From Gammaproteobacteria bacterium (GTDB lineage Bacteria > Pseudomonadota > Gammaproteobacteria > Arenicellales > Spongiicolonaceae), in contig RKSH01000217.1 of assembly GCA_007570945.1 (NCBI GenBank), positions 1 to 14,573 on the forward strand: 14,573 bases of DNA. The letters are read 5' to 3'. Shown piece by piece: positions 1 through 7,518 of the stretch. A model generated the notes under the pieces. The model saw only the letters and a list, made by a program, of their open reading frames with translations, made no database searches and was not told the origin of the DNA. Position numbers and translations under genes: made by a program. The first letter of the stretch is position 1; every line of letters begins with the position of its first letter.

Positions 1-380
1 CGGTTGACTTAAGACCGAGAAGTTGTCGTGTTTTTTCTTGACGCGGTTTATAAACTTCCATGCAGAACTTGAACACACCCGCTCCTTTCACCTTATGCAG
101 CACGCCCCCCAGGCAGAAAACTCCCCACTTTTTTCGAGGCACAAACAATCGCGCATAAAAAATGCCAAAAAGCAGACTTCTCACCGCCTTGGACTTTTCG
201 CCCGGAATTTCATTCAGGTCATTAATCCGGTCAGGGTTCGGAACAAGGGCCAGAACCTGCTCATATTCCTGACGCGGAGATGCCAACAGCGCCTGCAGGG
301 GGCATGGACTCGAATTCCTGACGCAGACGTTCCAGCTGTTCCAGCCTACGCAGAGACTTATCATTTTTCCCGCGGGACAT
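1..380 (-). pseudogene. Frameshifted or disrupted hypothetical protein, truncated by window edge
   Basis: I do not recognise this family. On the minus strand an ATG at 380-378 has a strong Shine-Dalgarno (GAGGGGG, 386-392) overlapping the stop of the DUF192 gene. It opens a charged, helical N-terminus (MSRGKNDKSLRRLEQLERLR, then QEFESMP) that hits TGA about 39 codons in. Moving +1 at the run of five C (plus-strand G at 298-302) joins it to a frame that stays open to position 1, about 99 codons. That frame contains PRQEYEQVLALVPNPDRIND, later a hydrophobic FGIFYARLFVPRKKWGVF stretch and KGAGVFKFCMEVYKPRQEKT. The good ribosome site and long second frame favour one gene broken by a 1-nt indel. 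A sequencing error, a slippery-tract (phase-variable) gene or programmed +1 shifting are alternatives. It is visibly less GC-rich than its neighbours, which may reflect transfer. Confidence 0.5.
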
Positions 381-390
381 TCTTACCCCC

Positions 391-867
391 TCACCAATGC
401 ACCAAATCCCCGACCTTAATCCCCCAAATTCTCGCGTTGCCCGCCTTGATTTCCAGAATCGCGCTCACCGGGCCGTCGGATGGGATGAGGGTGGTGTCGC
501 CGGGGACGGCGGCGCGGTGGATTTTTGTGATGCGGTTGTCGGCGTCGATGAACAGGATGTCCAGCGGAATGCGGGTGTTTTTCATCCAGATGCCGGCCTC
601 CTGCGGTTTGGCGTAGACAAACAGCATGCCGTCGGCGCCGATTTCGCGGCGGAACATCAGGCCCTGCCTCTGCGCGGCCTGGGTGCGGGCCACTTCCACG
701 GTGAGTTCATGCGCGCCGCTGGCGGTGGTGACGGTGATGGTTTGCCGTTCCGTTTCCGGCGCGGGCGACGGGGTCGGCGGCGGCAGGGTCTGGTGAAAAG
801 CGGACGCCGGCGCCGCCGCCAACGCAAGCAGCAAACCAAAAACGGCGGCGGGGGCGCGCATGTTCAT
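391..867 (-). CDS. DUF192 family secreted protein
   Basis: A 158-residue protein of the DUF192 family, small periplasmic or secreted proteins of unknown biochemical role. Residues 1-23 form a signal peptide ending APASA before FHQ, followed by a Pro/Thr-rich linker (about 27-40). The DUF192 core starts near residue 42 (QTITVTTASGAHELTVEVA) and shows the hallmarks QRQGLMFRR, MLFVYAKPQ, IWMKNTRIPLDILFID, ITKIHRAAVPGD and a C-terminal AILEIKAGNA segment. The length is normal for the family. The ATG overlaps the stop of the upstream rhomboid gene by 4 bp (ATGA), so the two are probably translationally coupled. Family membership is secure; function is not known. Confidence 0.92.
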   Translation of the reverse strand: MNMRAPAAVFGLLLALAAAPASAFHQTLPPPTPSPAPETERQTITVTTASGAHELTVEVARTQAAQRQGLMFRREIGADGMLFVYAKPQEAGIWMKNTRIPLDILFIDADNRITKIHRAAVPGDTTLIPSDGPVSAILEIKAGNARIWGIKVGDLVHW

Positions 868-1637
868 CGGCGGCGGCCGCCGTGGGTGAAGGCGCGGGTG
901 AGGCTGCCGCTTTGCAGCGCCTCCATGTCAAACACCTGCGAGCGCGGTTTCTGAAACAGTTTGACGCCGCGCTTTTTGAACAGCGGCGCCAGCGCCATGC
1001 CGGCGACGAAACCGCCGATGTGGGCGAAGTAGGCGATGCCGCCGGATGCGCCAACGGCGTCCGGGGCGGCGAGAAACTGGCCCGCAATCCACACGCCGAG
1101 CACGATAAAGGCCGGCACGTTAATGATGCGGATGAAAAAAATAATCCAGGCGAACACCCGGACATTGGCGCGCGGGTGCAACACCAGATAGGCGCCGAGC
1201 ACGCCGGCGATGCCGCCGCTGGCGCCCACCAGCGGGATGCGCGATGCCGGGTCCACCCAAGCCTGGGTCAGCGCGGCGGCCAGTCCGCACAGTAGGTAGA
1301 AGACCAGAAAGCGGCCGTGGCCCATGGAGTCCTCCACATTGTCGCCAAAGATCCACAGGTACAGCATGTTGCCGGCCAGGTGAAGCCAGCCGCCGTGCAG
1401 GAACATGGAGGTGAACACGCTGAGCCACGCCGGCACCAGCGCAATCTCCGGCGGCAGCGACACTTCGCCGAACAGCACCGCCGGAATGGCGCCAAAGGCC
1501 AGCACCGCCGCCTGCGCCTCAGACGGCGGCAGCGACGTCTGCCACACAAACACCGCGATGCACACCGCCATCAGCAGCCACACCACCAGCGGCCGGGCGC
1601 CGGCCGGGTTGTCGTCGTAGAGCGGGAGGAAGAACAT
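864..1637 (-). CDS. Rhomboid family intramembrane serine protease
   Basis: A 257-residue integral membrane protein of the rhomboid family, which cleaves transmembrane substrates within the bilayer using a Ser-His dyad. A predicted TM segment follows the short N-terminus (about 16-33). The HGGWLHLAGNMLYLWIFGDN block (81-100) supplies the conserved His86/Asn90 pair. The nucleophile is Ser140 in VGASGGIAG, and the partner His206 lies in the last core helix (AHIGGFVAGMALAP). A second GASGG at 196-200 sits just before that helix. The C-terminal 35 residues are cytosolic and basic. The ATG start has no clear Shine-Dalgarno. The gene follows ssb after a 112-bp spacer with 21-bp repeats and overlaps the DUF192 gene by 4 bp. 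Catalytic residues are intact; the substrate is unknown. Confidence 0.93.
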   Translation of the reverse strand: MFFLPLYDDNPAGARPLVVWLLMAVCIAVFVWQTSLPPSEAQAAVLAFGAIPAVLFGEVSLPPEIALVPAWLSVFTSMFLHGGWLHLAGNMLYLWIFGDNVEDSMGHGRFLVFYLLCGLAAALTQAWVDPASRIPLVGASGGIAGVLGAYLVLHPRANVRVFAWIIFFIRIINVPAFIVLGVWIAGQFLAAPDAVGASGGIAYFAHIGGFVAGMALAPLFKKRGVKLFQKPRSQVFDMEALQSGSLTRAFTHGGRRR

Positions 1638-1653
1638 TTAACCCGGCGGCGCC

Positions 1654-1737
1654 GTTGTCGACGGCGGACCCGCCGTTTTTAACGGTCGCACCGTCATGTT
1701 TGACGTCGACACCGTCATGTTGAACGGTGAACCCGGC
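1654..1737. repeat. Degenerate 21-bp tandem repeat, four units, between ssb and rhomboid gene
   Basis: Four consecutive 21-nt units read on the plus strand at 1654, 1675, 1696 and 1717. Neighbouring units agree at about 14 of 21 positions: the second and third both end in CACCGTC, and the third and fourth both begin ATGTT. Each unit contains AACG, GACG or similar near its middle. The array fills the spacer downstream of ssb and upstream of the rhomboid gene. Because 21 is a multiple of 3 it can be read as heptapeptides, but no credible protein uses it. The last unit carries a small inverted repeat (CACCGT...ACGGTG). Function is unknown; compare the array at 5349-5453. Confidence 0.55.
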
Positions 1738-1749
1738 ACCGCGCCCATC

Positions 1750-2247
1750 TCAGAAAGGAATGTCGTCGTCAAAGTCGGCGCGGCCGCGGTCCTGGCCCGC
1801 GGGAGCGCGGTTGCCGGCATCATCCGCCGGGCGGCCGGCGGGGGAGGCGCGGTCTTGGTTGTAGTCGTCGCGTTCGCGCGGCGGACCAGGGCTGCGGCCC
1901 TGGCTACCACCGCTACCGAGCAGCAACATGTGCTGGGCGACGATTTCGGTGGTGTAGCGGTCCTGCCCGGTTTCACGGTCCTGCCACTTGCGGGTTTGCA
2001 GTCGCCCCTCCACGTAGATTTGCGAACCTTTTCTCGCATATTCCGACATCACCTCGGCAATGCGCCCGAAAAAAACCACGCGATGCCACTCGGTGTTTTC
2101 CTTGCGCTCCTGGGTTTGTCGGTCCACCCACTGGTGGGTGGTGGCGATGGCAACTTGGGAGACGGCGCCGCCATTGGGTGAATGCCTGGTTTCCGGATCA
2201 CGGCCCAAGTGTCCGATTAATTGCACTTTATTTAAGCCACGACTCAT
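1750..2247 (-). CDS. ssb: Single-stranded DNA-binding protein
   Basis: A 165-residue SSB. It coats single-stranded DNA during replication, repair and recombination and recruits partner enzymes through its C-terminal tail. Residues 1-112 are the OB fold, with the typical MSRGLNKVQLIGHLGRDPE opening, NTEWHRVVFFGRIAE and GSQIYVEGRLQTRKWQD. A Gly/Pro/Arg/Asp-rich disordered linker follows (about 115-158), ending in the acidic DDDIPF tip that binds partner proteins. The start is ATG 2247, preceded by GGAGGA; the open frame continues upstream, but the extension does not look like SSB. The gene lies 147 bp after the yajR-like gene and probably leads the small operon of rhomboid, DUF192 and the disrupted frame. 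Confidence 0.97.
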   Translation of the reverse strand: MSRGLNKVQLIGHLGRDPETRHSPNGGAVSQVAIATTHQWVDRQTQERKENTEWHRVVFFGRIAEVMSEYARKGSQIYVEGRLQTRKWQDRETGQDRYTTEIVAQHMLLLGSGGSQGRSPGPPRERDDYNQDRASPAGRPADDAGNRAPAGQDRGRADFDDDIPF

Positions 2248-2394
2248 GATTTTATCCTCCGATAAATTAAAATGTTGGAATGGGAAAGCACACTGTCCGC
2301 GCCGTCCACGCGCCCCGTGCAATCCACGCGTTCCGCGCGCACAAAAACGCCTGAGAATTTTCTTCCCGGTGGGGAAAAAGCGGTTCTGTTTTCA
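2248..2394. other. Spacer between yajR-like gene and ssb
   Basis: This 147-bp spacer should hold the ssb promoter, but no convincing -35/-10 pair is seen. Just before the ribosome site is an AT-rich stretch (minus strand CATTTTAATTTATC). Near the yajR end the minus strand has TTCCC-CACC-GGGAA, flanked by T-rich and A-rich sides. It forms a stem without a following T tract, so it is at best a weak terminator. Confidence 0.3.
2255..2260 (-). promoter_or_regulatory. Ribosome binding site of ssb
   Basis: The minus strand reads GGAGGA seven nt before ATG 2247. It fixes the ssb start and is one of the few strong Shine-Dalgarno sequences in this window, where many genes have none. Confidence 0.85.
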
Positions 2395-3795
2395 TCACGA
2401 TTTTTCATGAAAGCATGCCAGTCCGCGCAACTGTGCCACATCAAACCGCGCGGGGTCAACCCGCAACCAGGCCTGTTTTTCCTTCTCCAGCAACGTCACC
2501 TCCACCACGCCGCTAAGGGCGGCAAGGCGGCGGGCGGTGGCGCGGCTGTCGGCGGAATCCACGGCCAGCACCAGGGTGCGGTGGGCGCTTTCCGCGGCGG
2601 CGCGGGCGCTCAGTATAGCGAATACGGCGGCCGGCGCGGCGCAAAACAAAAACACCGGGGCGGCGGAAAAACCGCCGGCCAGCCAGCCGCCGGCCAGGCC
2701 GCCGCAGAACACGCCAAGAAATTGCGCGCTGTAGTAGACACCGAGAGCGGCGCCCTTGTCGGCGGCCCCGGCGCGGCGCGAAACCTCGGCCGGCAGCGCC
2801 GCTTCCAGGGCGTTGAAACCGCAGAAAAAAAGCCACGCGCCGAAAACCAAAATCCACCCGCTCTGCAGCCCGGCGTACAGCGCGCCTTGCGACAAGACCA
2901 GCAGCAGCGCCGATAACACCACCGCCCGCCGCTGGCCGCCGGGCCGCGCCGTGTGCCGCACCAGCAACGCCATCACCGGCAGCGAGGCCGCCAGCACCGG
3001 GATGTACACTTTCCAGTGCTGCGCCGGCGGCAGGAGCAAATTCTCCAGCAGCGCGCCCGGCAGCACCACGAACAGGGCGGTGAGGGCGAGGTGCGAGGTG
3101 AAAATGCCGAAGTTCAGGCGCATCAAGGCGGCGTCGGTGAGGGATTTTCTAAGGCCGGCGGAAGTCACATTGGGCGCCGCGCCGGCGCCGCGCAACGGCT
3201 CGGCGATGCACTGCAAAAGAACCATGGCCGCAACGCCCAGCGCCGCCGCCAGCCAGAACATGCCGCGCACCCCGACCCAGCCGTCCAGCGCCGGGCCCAG
3301 CACCAGCGACAGCATGAACACGCCGCCGATGCTGACGCCAATCACGGCCATGGCCTTGGCGCGCTGGCGGTCGCGGGTGAGGTCGGCGGTGAGGGCCAGC
3401 ACCGCCGAGGCGATGGCGCCGCCGCCTTGCAACGCGCGCCCGGCAATCATCACGGCGATGGAGTCGGCCAGCGCGGCGACCACGCTGCCGGCAATGAAGC
3501 AGGCGAGGCCGGCGTGAATCACCGTCTTGCGCGGAAAACGGTCGGACAAGACGCCGAAGGGAATCTGCAAAAGCGCCTGCGTCAACCCGTACACCCCCAG
3601 CGCCAGCCCGGCGCTCAGCGCGGTGGCCCCGCGCAACTCGCCGGCGTACAGCACCAACACCGGCAGCACCACGAACAGCCCGAACATGCGCAGCGCAAAC
3701 ACCGCCGCCAGGGTGGAAACGGCGCGGCGCTCCACAGCGGTCATGGGCGCGGAGGGGGTTTTGTTCATTTGCGGCGGCGGCGAATGGCGGGTCAC
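2395..3795 (-). CDS. MFS transporter, YajR-like with C-terminal YAM-type domain
   Basis: A 466-residue major facilitator transporter resembling E. coli YajR, a proton-driven exporter of unknown substrate. Twelve hydrophobic segments span about residues 25-395. MFS motif A appears as GVLSDRFPRKTV after TM2. The FGLFVVLPVLVLYAG, GVYGLTQALLQIPFG and ALQGGGAIASAVLALTADLTR blocks match the YajR group. Residues about 400-466 form a soluble tail (LVLAVDSADSRATARRLAAL, then VVEVTLLEKEKQAWLRVDP) that fits the ferredoxin-like YAM domain of YajR. The GTG start at 3795 overlaps the betC stop (GTGA); an ATG at 3768 is the alternative. Coupling to betC suggests export of an osmolyte or breakdown product, but that is inference. 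Confidence 0.88.
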   Translation of the reverse strand: MTRHSPPPQMNKTPSAPMTAVERRAVSTLAAVFALRMFGLFVVLPVLVLYAGELRGATALSAGLALGVYGLTQALLQIPFGVLSDRFPRKTVIHAGLACFIAGSVVAALADSIAVMIAGRALQGGGAIASAVLALTADLTRDRQRAKAMAVIGVSIGGVFMLSLVLGPALDGWVGVRGMFWLAAALGVAAMVLLQCIAEPLRGAGAAPNVTSAGLRKSLTDAALMRLNFGIFTSHLALTALFVVLPGALLENLLLPPAQHWKVYIPVLAASLPVMALLVRHTARPGGQRRAVVLSALLLVLSQGALYAGLQSGWILVFGAWLFFCGFNALEAALPAEVSRRAGAADKGAALGVYYSAQFLGVFCGGLAGGWLAGGFSAAPVFLFCAAPAAVFAILSARAAAESAHRTLVLAVDSADSRATARRLAALSGVVEVTLLEKEKQAWLRVDPARFDVAQLRGLACFHEKS

Positions 3796-5339
3796 GGTCG
3801 GGCTTTGCCGCCGCCGGGGTAGGGCAGGATGTCGCGGTCTTCGGTTTCACGGTAGCCGAGGTGGCCGCGGTGGTACTGCTCTGATGCGTCAACCGGCGGA
3901 GCGTAGTCCCATGCCGTGTGCCGGCCGCGGCCAAGCGCGCGGCGGGTGAGAGTGCGGCGGCGCTGGCTCAGCAGGATGCGCGCGGTAAGCTCGTCGAAGT
4001 TCCAGCGGCGGCGGACTTCGGCCTCAAACGCCGCGCGCACTTTGGCATGCCCGGCATCGGCGGCGAGGTCGTTTAACTCGCGGGGGTCGTCCCCCAAATG
4101 AAACAACTGCGGCGGGTCGGCGTCGCAGTGGGTGTACTTAAACGGGCCGCGGCGCACCATGACGTACGGCGCCGGCGTCGCCTCGCCCAGGTATTCGCTG
4201 ACGGCGACGTCGTCCCAGTTGCGCTCCCCACCCTCCAGCAGCCCGGCCAGGCTGCGGCCGGCGATGGGCTCAATGAAATCCCGATGCGGGTCGCCGCCGC
4301 CCAGTTCCACCAACGTCGGCATCAAGTCCAACAGCGAAACATTGCGGCCCACGCGGCGCGGCGCAAACCGCCGGGGGAAAGAAATCACCAGCGGCACATG
4401 AATGCTGCCCTCGTAAAAACTCATTTTGTACCACAGCCCGCGCTCGCCCAGCATGTCGCCGTGGTCGGAGGTGAATAGCAGCACGGTGTTGTCCAGCAGA
4501 CCAGTGTCGGCCAGGGCGGCGGTCAGTTTGCCGATTTGGTCGTCCATGAAACCAATGCCGCCGTAGTAGGCGTGGCGGGCGTTGCGGATTTTTTCGTCGT
4601 CCATCGGGTACTCGCCGCGGTCGTAGTTGTGGAACAGGCGGCGGCTGTGGGGGTCGCGCTCGGCGGGCGGAATCCACGGCACCGCCGGCAGGTCAATGTC
4701 CTCATGGCGGTAACGGTCCCAGTACTCGCGGGTGGTCACGTACGGGTCGTGCGGGTGGGTCATGGAATGCAGCAGGAAAAACGGCGGCCGGTTTTTGCCC
4801 TGCCGCGCCCACTGGTAGATGCGGCGCAAACTCTGGTGGGTGCCCTCCTCGTCGAAATCCAGCGCCAGACTGTGCGCCACCAGGCCGCCGGAGGCGGCGA
4901 TTTTCATGGTGTGAAACCATTCATGAACGCGCCCAGGCTCGTCCCAGGTCGCGGTCCAACTGAAATCCGACGGGCACACGTCGGTGGTCAGGCGCTCCTC
5001 AAAACCGTGCTGCTGGTCGGCGCCCACAAAATGCATTTTGCCGCTGAGGCATGTGCTGTAGCCGGCGAGGCGCAGGTAGTGGGCGACGGTGGGAATCTCG
5101 GACGGAAACTCGGCGGCGTTGTCCCAGGCGCCGATGGTGGAGCCCAACTGCCCGCTCAGCATGGAAAACCGCGACGGCGCGCACAGCGGAAAGCCGGCGT
5201 AGCAATTGTCAAACACCACCCCGCGCGCGGCCATGGCGTCCACATGCGGCGTCTTGACCACCGCATGGCCGTACACCGGCAACACCCGGGAGGCCAGTTG
5301 GTCGGCCATGAACATGACGATGTTGGGCGGCGCGGTCAC
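3792..5339 (-). CDS. betC: Choline-sulfatase
   Basis: A 515-residue type I sulfatase that hydrolyses choline-O-sulfate to choline and sulfate. The N-terminal metal site begins NIVMFMADQ (Asp13). Cys53 in LCAPSR is the residue converted to formylglycine, with Arg57 of the C-x-P-S-R motif present. Further sulfatase elements are GYSTCLSGKMHFVG, the SMTHPHDPY segment and the metal-binding FTSDHGDMLGERGLWYK. Choline-sulfatases differ from other sulfatases by a distinctive tail. Here AWDYAPPVDASEQYHRGHL followed by a conserved C-terminal stretch matches it, and the length is typical. It starts at GTG 5339 with no Shine-Dalgarno, downstream of the 21-bp repeat array and terminator after choV, and its stop overlaps the yajR-like start. 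Its position beside choXWV supports the substrate. Confidence 0.94.
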   Translation of the reverse strand: MTAPPNIVMFMADQLASRVLPVYGHAVVKTPHVDAMAARGVVFDNCYAGFPLCAPSRFSMLSGQLGSTIGAWDNAAEFPSEIPTVAHYLRLAGYSTCLSGKMHFVGADQQHGFEERLTTDVCPSDFSWTATWDEPGRVHEWFHTMKIAASGGLVAHSLALDFDEEGTHQSLRRIYQWARQGKNRPPFFLLHSMTHPHDPYVTTREYWDRYRHEDIDLPAVPWIPPAERDPHSRRLFHNYDRGEYPMDDEKIRNARHAYYGGIGFMDDQIGKLTAALADTGLLDNTVLLFTSDHGDMLGERGLWYKMSFYEGSIHVPLVISFPRRFAPRRVGRNVSLLDLMPTLVELGGGDPHRDFIEPIAGRSLAGLLEGGERNWDDVAVSEYLGEATPAPYVMVRRGPFKYTHCDADPPQLFHLGDDPRELNDLAADAGHAKVRAAFEAEVRRRWNFDELTARILLSQRRRTLTRRALGRGRHTAWDYAPPVDASEQYHRGHLGYRETEDRDILPYPGGGKARP

Positions 5340-5348
5340 GGGGTTCGG

Positions 5349-5453
5349 CGGATGCTACCAGAAAAATGCCGCATGGCGGCCGGGAAATGGTGGTTGGGAG
5401 TCTGGAAGTGGCGGTTGAGACTCCAAAAATGCCGGGTGCGACTCTGGAAATGC
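5349..5453. repeat. Degenerate 21-bp tandem repeat, five units, between choV and betC
   Basis: Five contiguous 21-nt units on the plus strand start at 5349, 5370, 5391, 5412 and 5433. A rough consensus is CGGnTGnGACTCTGGAAATGC. The last two units match at 16 of 21 positions and the weakest pair tested (units 2 and 5) at 12. The TG at unit positions 5-6, AA at 16-17 and TG at 19-20 are kept in all five. The array fills nearly the whole 118-bp spacer and touches the choV stop. Units 1-2 contain the choV terminator hairpin. Read as codons, each unit gives seven residues beginning with an ATG, TTG or GTG codon, but no real gene is evident. Confidence 0.75.
5362..5380 (-). terminator. Rho-independent terminator after choV
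   Basis: The minus strand reads GCCGC-CAT-GCGGC (5376-5380 with 5368-5372) followed by A and a T run (5362-5366). It is a compact stem-loop and T tract about 80 nt past the choV stop and about 23 nt before the betC start, ending the transporter transcript. The stem is only 5 bp, so it may be leaky. The sequence after it, TTTTTCTGGTAGCAT, also follows the choX terminator. Confidence 0.6.
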
Positions 5454-5457
5454 ACGG

Positions 5458-6588
5458 TTAATGTACGTTTCTGTTCAACGGCGCCAGTGCGTTGCAGATG
5501 TCTTGGCGGCGGATGATGCCGAGGACTTTGCCGCCGGCGACGACCACCAGGGGGGTGTCATGGTCGCGCAACAGGCCGGTGAGCTCTCGCATGGGGAGGT
5601 GCGGGGCGACCACGGCCGGGGTTGTTTGCAAACCCTCACCGCCGCCGGAATTTTCCAGTGCACCGCCAGCATCAACTTTCAGGCGGCAGCCGGGGTACAA
5701 AATACGCGCGCCGTTTTCCAGCGGCAATTTTTCCAGCGGCAGCATAAGTGATTTTGCCCTCAGGACATTCAGCGGGTTGATGTGGGCGACAAAGCGCGCG
5801 ATGTATTCGGTCGCCGGCTGCAGCACAATTTCCTCCGGCCGGCCGAACTGCACAATACGCCCGGCCTGCATGATGGCGATGCGGTTGCCCAGCGTCAGCG
5901 CCTCGTCCAAATCGTGGCTGACAAATAGCACCGTTTTGTGCACACTTTTTTGCAGCGCCAGCAATTCGCTCTGCAATTCCTGCCGAATCAGCGGATCCAG
6001 GGCCGAGAACGGCTCGTCCATCAGCAAAATGTTGGCGTCGGTTGCAAAAGCCCGCGCCAGGCCCACCCGCTGCTGCATGCCGCCGGACAACTGGTCGGGG
6101 TAGCAGTCCTCCCACTCGGCCAGTTGCACCATGGCCAGTTTTTCGCGCGCCGTCTGCAAACATTTTTCGCGCGGCAGGCCTTTGAGTTGCAGCCCGAATG
6201 CGGCGTTCTGGGCGACGGTGAGCCACGGCATCAGCGACGCCTGCTGAAACACCGTGGCCAGCCGGTTCATGCGCATGCGCCGCAGGGTGGACTCGCTGCA
6301 ACTGGCGATGTTGACCCGGTCCTCACCCTCACCCACCCAAACGCGGCCGCGGGTCACCCGGTTGAGACGGTTGACGGCGCGCAACACGGTGGACTTGCCG
6401 GAACCGGACAGGCCCATCAGGACGCAGATGTCGCCCTTGCCGACGCTGAAGTTGACGTCGCGGGCGCCGATGATGGCGCCGGTCCTGGCGCGAATCTCCC
6501 CGTTGGCGGCGCCGCCGTCCAGCATGGAAAGCAGTTCGCTCTTCGGGCGGCCGCCGAAGGCGATGTCCACGTTTTCAAAATGAATCAC
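5458..6588 (-). CDS. choV: Choline/glycine betaine ABC transporter, ATP-binding subunit
   Basis: The cytoplasmic ATPase of a ProU/Cho-type importer, energising uptake of choline or related betaines with ChoW and ChoX. From this start it is 376 residues. Walker A is GLSGSGKST (about 59-67), followed by the Q-loop FQQASLMPW, signature LSGGMQQRVGLARAF, Walker B ILLMDEPFSALDPL and the switch FVSHDLDEAL. The OpuA/ProV-type C-terminal extension (TPLVVVAGGKVLGIIRRQDI) resembles a single CBS-like segment. I chose GTG 6588 because it overlaps the choW stop by 4 bp (GTGA) and gives VIHFENVDIAFG, the usual family opening. A GTG at 6618 would add ten basic residues and a 34-bp overlap. The gene is followed by a terminator. 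Confidence 0.92.
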   Translation of the reverse strand: MIHFENVDIAFGGRPKSELLSMLDGGAANGEIRARTGAIIGARDVNFSVGKGDICVLMGLSGSGKSTVLRAVNRLNRVTRGRVWVGEGEDRVNIASCSESTLRRMRMNRLATVFQQASLMPWLTVAQNAAFGLQLKGLPREKCLQTAREKLAMVQLAEWEDCYPDQLSGGMQQRVGLARAFATDANILLMDEPFSALDPLIRQELQSELLALQKSVHKTVLFVSHDLDEALTLGNRIAIMQAGRIVQFGRPEEIVLQPATEYIARFVAHINPLNVLRAKSLMLPLEKLPLENGARILYPGCRLKVDAGGALENSGGGEGLQTTPAVVAPHLPMRELTGLLRDHDTPLVVVAGGKVLGIIRRQDICNALAPLNRNVH

Positions 6589-7442
6589 GGCCGTTTGCGG
6601 GCGGCGCGCTTTTTGCACAGCCGGTCAAGAATGATGGCCAGCAGCACGATGGACAGCCCGGCCTCAAAGCCCTTGGCCACGTCCACGGTGTTGAGGGCGC
6701 GCACCACCGGCACGCCGAGGCCGTCGGTGCCCACCAGCGCGGCGATGACCACCATGGACAGGGACAGCATGATGCACTGCGTCATGCCGGCCATGACGCT
6801 GGGAATGGCGTGCGGAATCTCGACCCGCCGCAGCAGTTGCCAGCGGGTGGCGCCGTACGATTGGCCCACCTCAACCAGCGGCCGCGGCACGTTACTGACG
6901 CCGAGGTAGGTCAGGCGAATGACCGCCGGAATGGCGAAGATGACGGTGGAAATCAGGCCCGGCACCACGCCCAGCCCGAACAGCGTCAGCGTGGGAATCA
7001 GGTACACGAATGTGGGCAGGGTCTGCATCAGGTCCAGCACCGGGCGCAACGCGCCGTACACCGCCGGCCGGTGCGCGCACAAAATGCCGAGGGGCACGCC
7101 CATCAGCATGCACAGCACGGTGGCCCACAGGATGACCGCCAAAGTCCACATGGTCTCCTCCCAGTAGCCTTGGTTGAGCACCAGAATGGCCGCGGCCATG
7201 CAGAACACCGCCAGTTTCCATGAACGCTGGAACAAAAACGCGGCGGCGGTGACGGCGGCGGCGGTGACCAACGGCGGCACCCACAACAGCCCCGCCACCG
7301 ACAACTCAATCAGCCCGGCGAGGCCCTCCGAGAACAAGTCAAACAGGGTTTCCAGGCGGACCCGCAGCCATTCAAAAAAAGTTTCAATATAGGGGCCAAT
7401 CGGCAACTTGTTGTCGGTCAGCCAGGAAGTCAGGGCATTCAC
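6585..7442 (-). CDS. choW: Choline/glycine betaine ABC transporter, permease subunit
   Basis: A 285-residue inner-membrane permease of the ProW/ChoW/OpuAB family, the translocation channel of the importer. About six TM segments are visible between residues 45 and 275. The binding-protein-dependent permease signature is present as VEVGQSYGATRWQLLRRVEIPHAIPSVMAG (the EAA loop that docks on ChoV). Other family blocks are LDLMQTLPTFVYLIPTLTLFGLG, ALVGTDGLGVPVVRALNTVD and FEAGLSIVLLAIILDR. It starts at ATG 7442, with an in-frame stop directly upstream and GGAGG about 12 nt before it, which is long for a ribosome site. A strong terminator lies between choX and this gene, so expression probably falls below that of choX. 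Confidence 0.93.
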   Translation of the reverse strand: MNALTSWLTDNKLPIGPYIETFFEWLRVRLETLFDLFSEGLAGLIELSVAGLLWVPPLVTAAAVTAAAFLFQRSWKLAVFCMAAAILVLNQGYWEETMWTLAVILWATVLCMLMGVPLGILCAHRPAVYGALRPVLDLMQTLPTFVYLIPTLTLFGLGVVPGLISTVIFAIPAVIRLTYLGVSNVPRPLVEVGQSYGATRWQLLRRVEIPHAIPSVMAGMTQCIMLSLSMVVIAALVGTDGLGVPVVRALNTVDVAKGFEAGLSIVLLAIILDRLCKKRAARKRP

Positions 7443-7518
7443 CGGTGCATCCTCCCATGGAGTTGGTTGTGCGGAATTGACGGCGCGGCGTGGCGGCCGA
7501 CCGGGTCAATGCTACCAG

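Noticed and set aside
397..954. Long plus-strand reading frames opposite the minus-strand genes here and elsewhere (for example 2272-3822, 4536-5516, 5938-6909, 7408-8769, 8811-9914)
   Set aside because: They are Arg/His/Ala/Gly-rich antisense shadows typical of GC-rich DNA, with no family signatures, while the opposite strand carries clear conserved proteins.
1661..1680. Plus-strand rho-independent terminator (ACGGCGG-AC-CCGCCGT followed by T)
   Set aside because: It looks good in isolation, but no plus-strand gene lies upstream, the loop is only two nt, and it falls inside the 21-bp repeat array.
1638..2039. Minus-strand reading frame overlapping the end of ssb
   Set aside because: It runs out of frame through the low-complexity ssb linker and the repeat spacer and has no ribosome site or recognisable domain.
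5349..5453. CRISPR array
   Set aside because: The units are contiguous with no unique spacers, 21 bp long and degenerate, and no cas gene is present.
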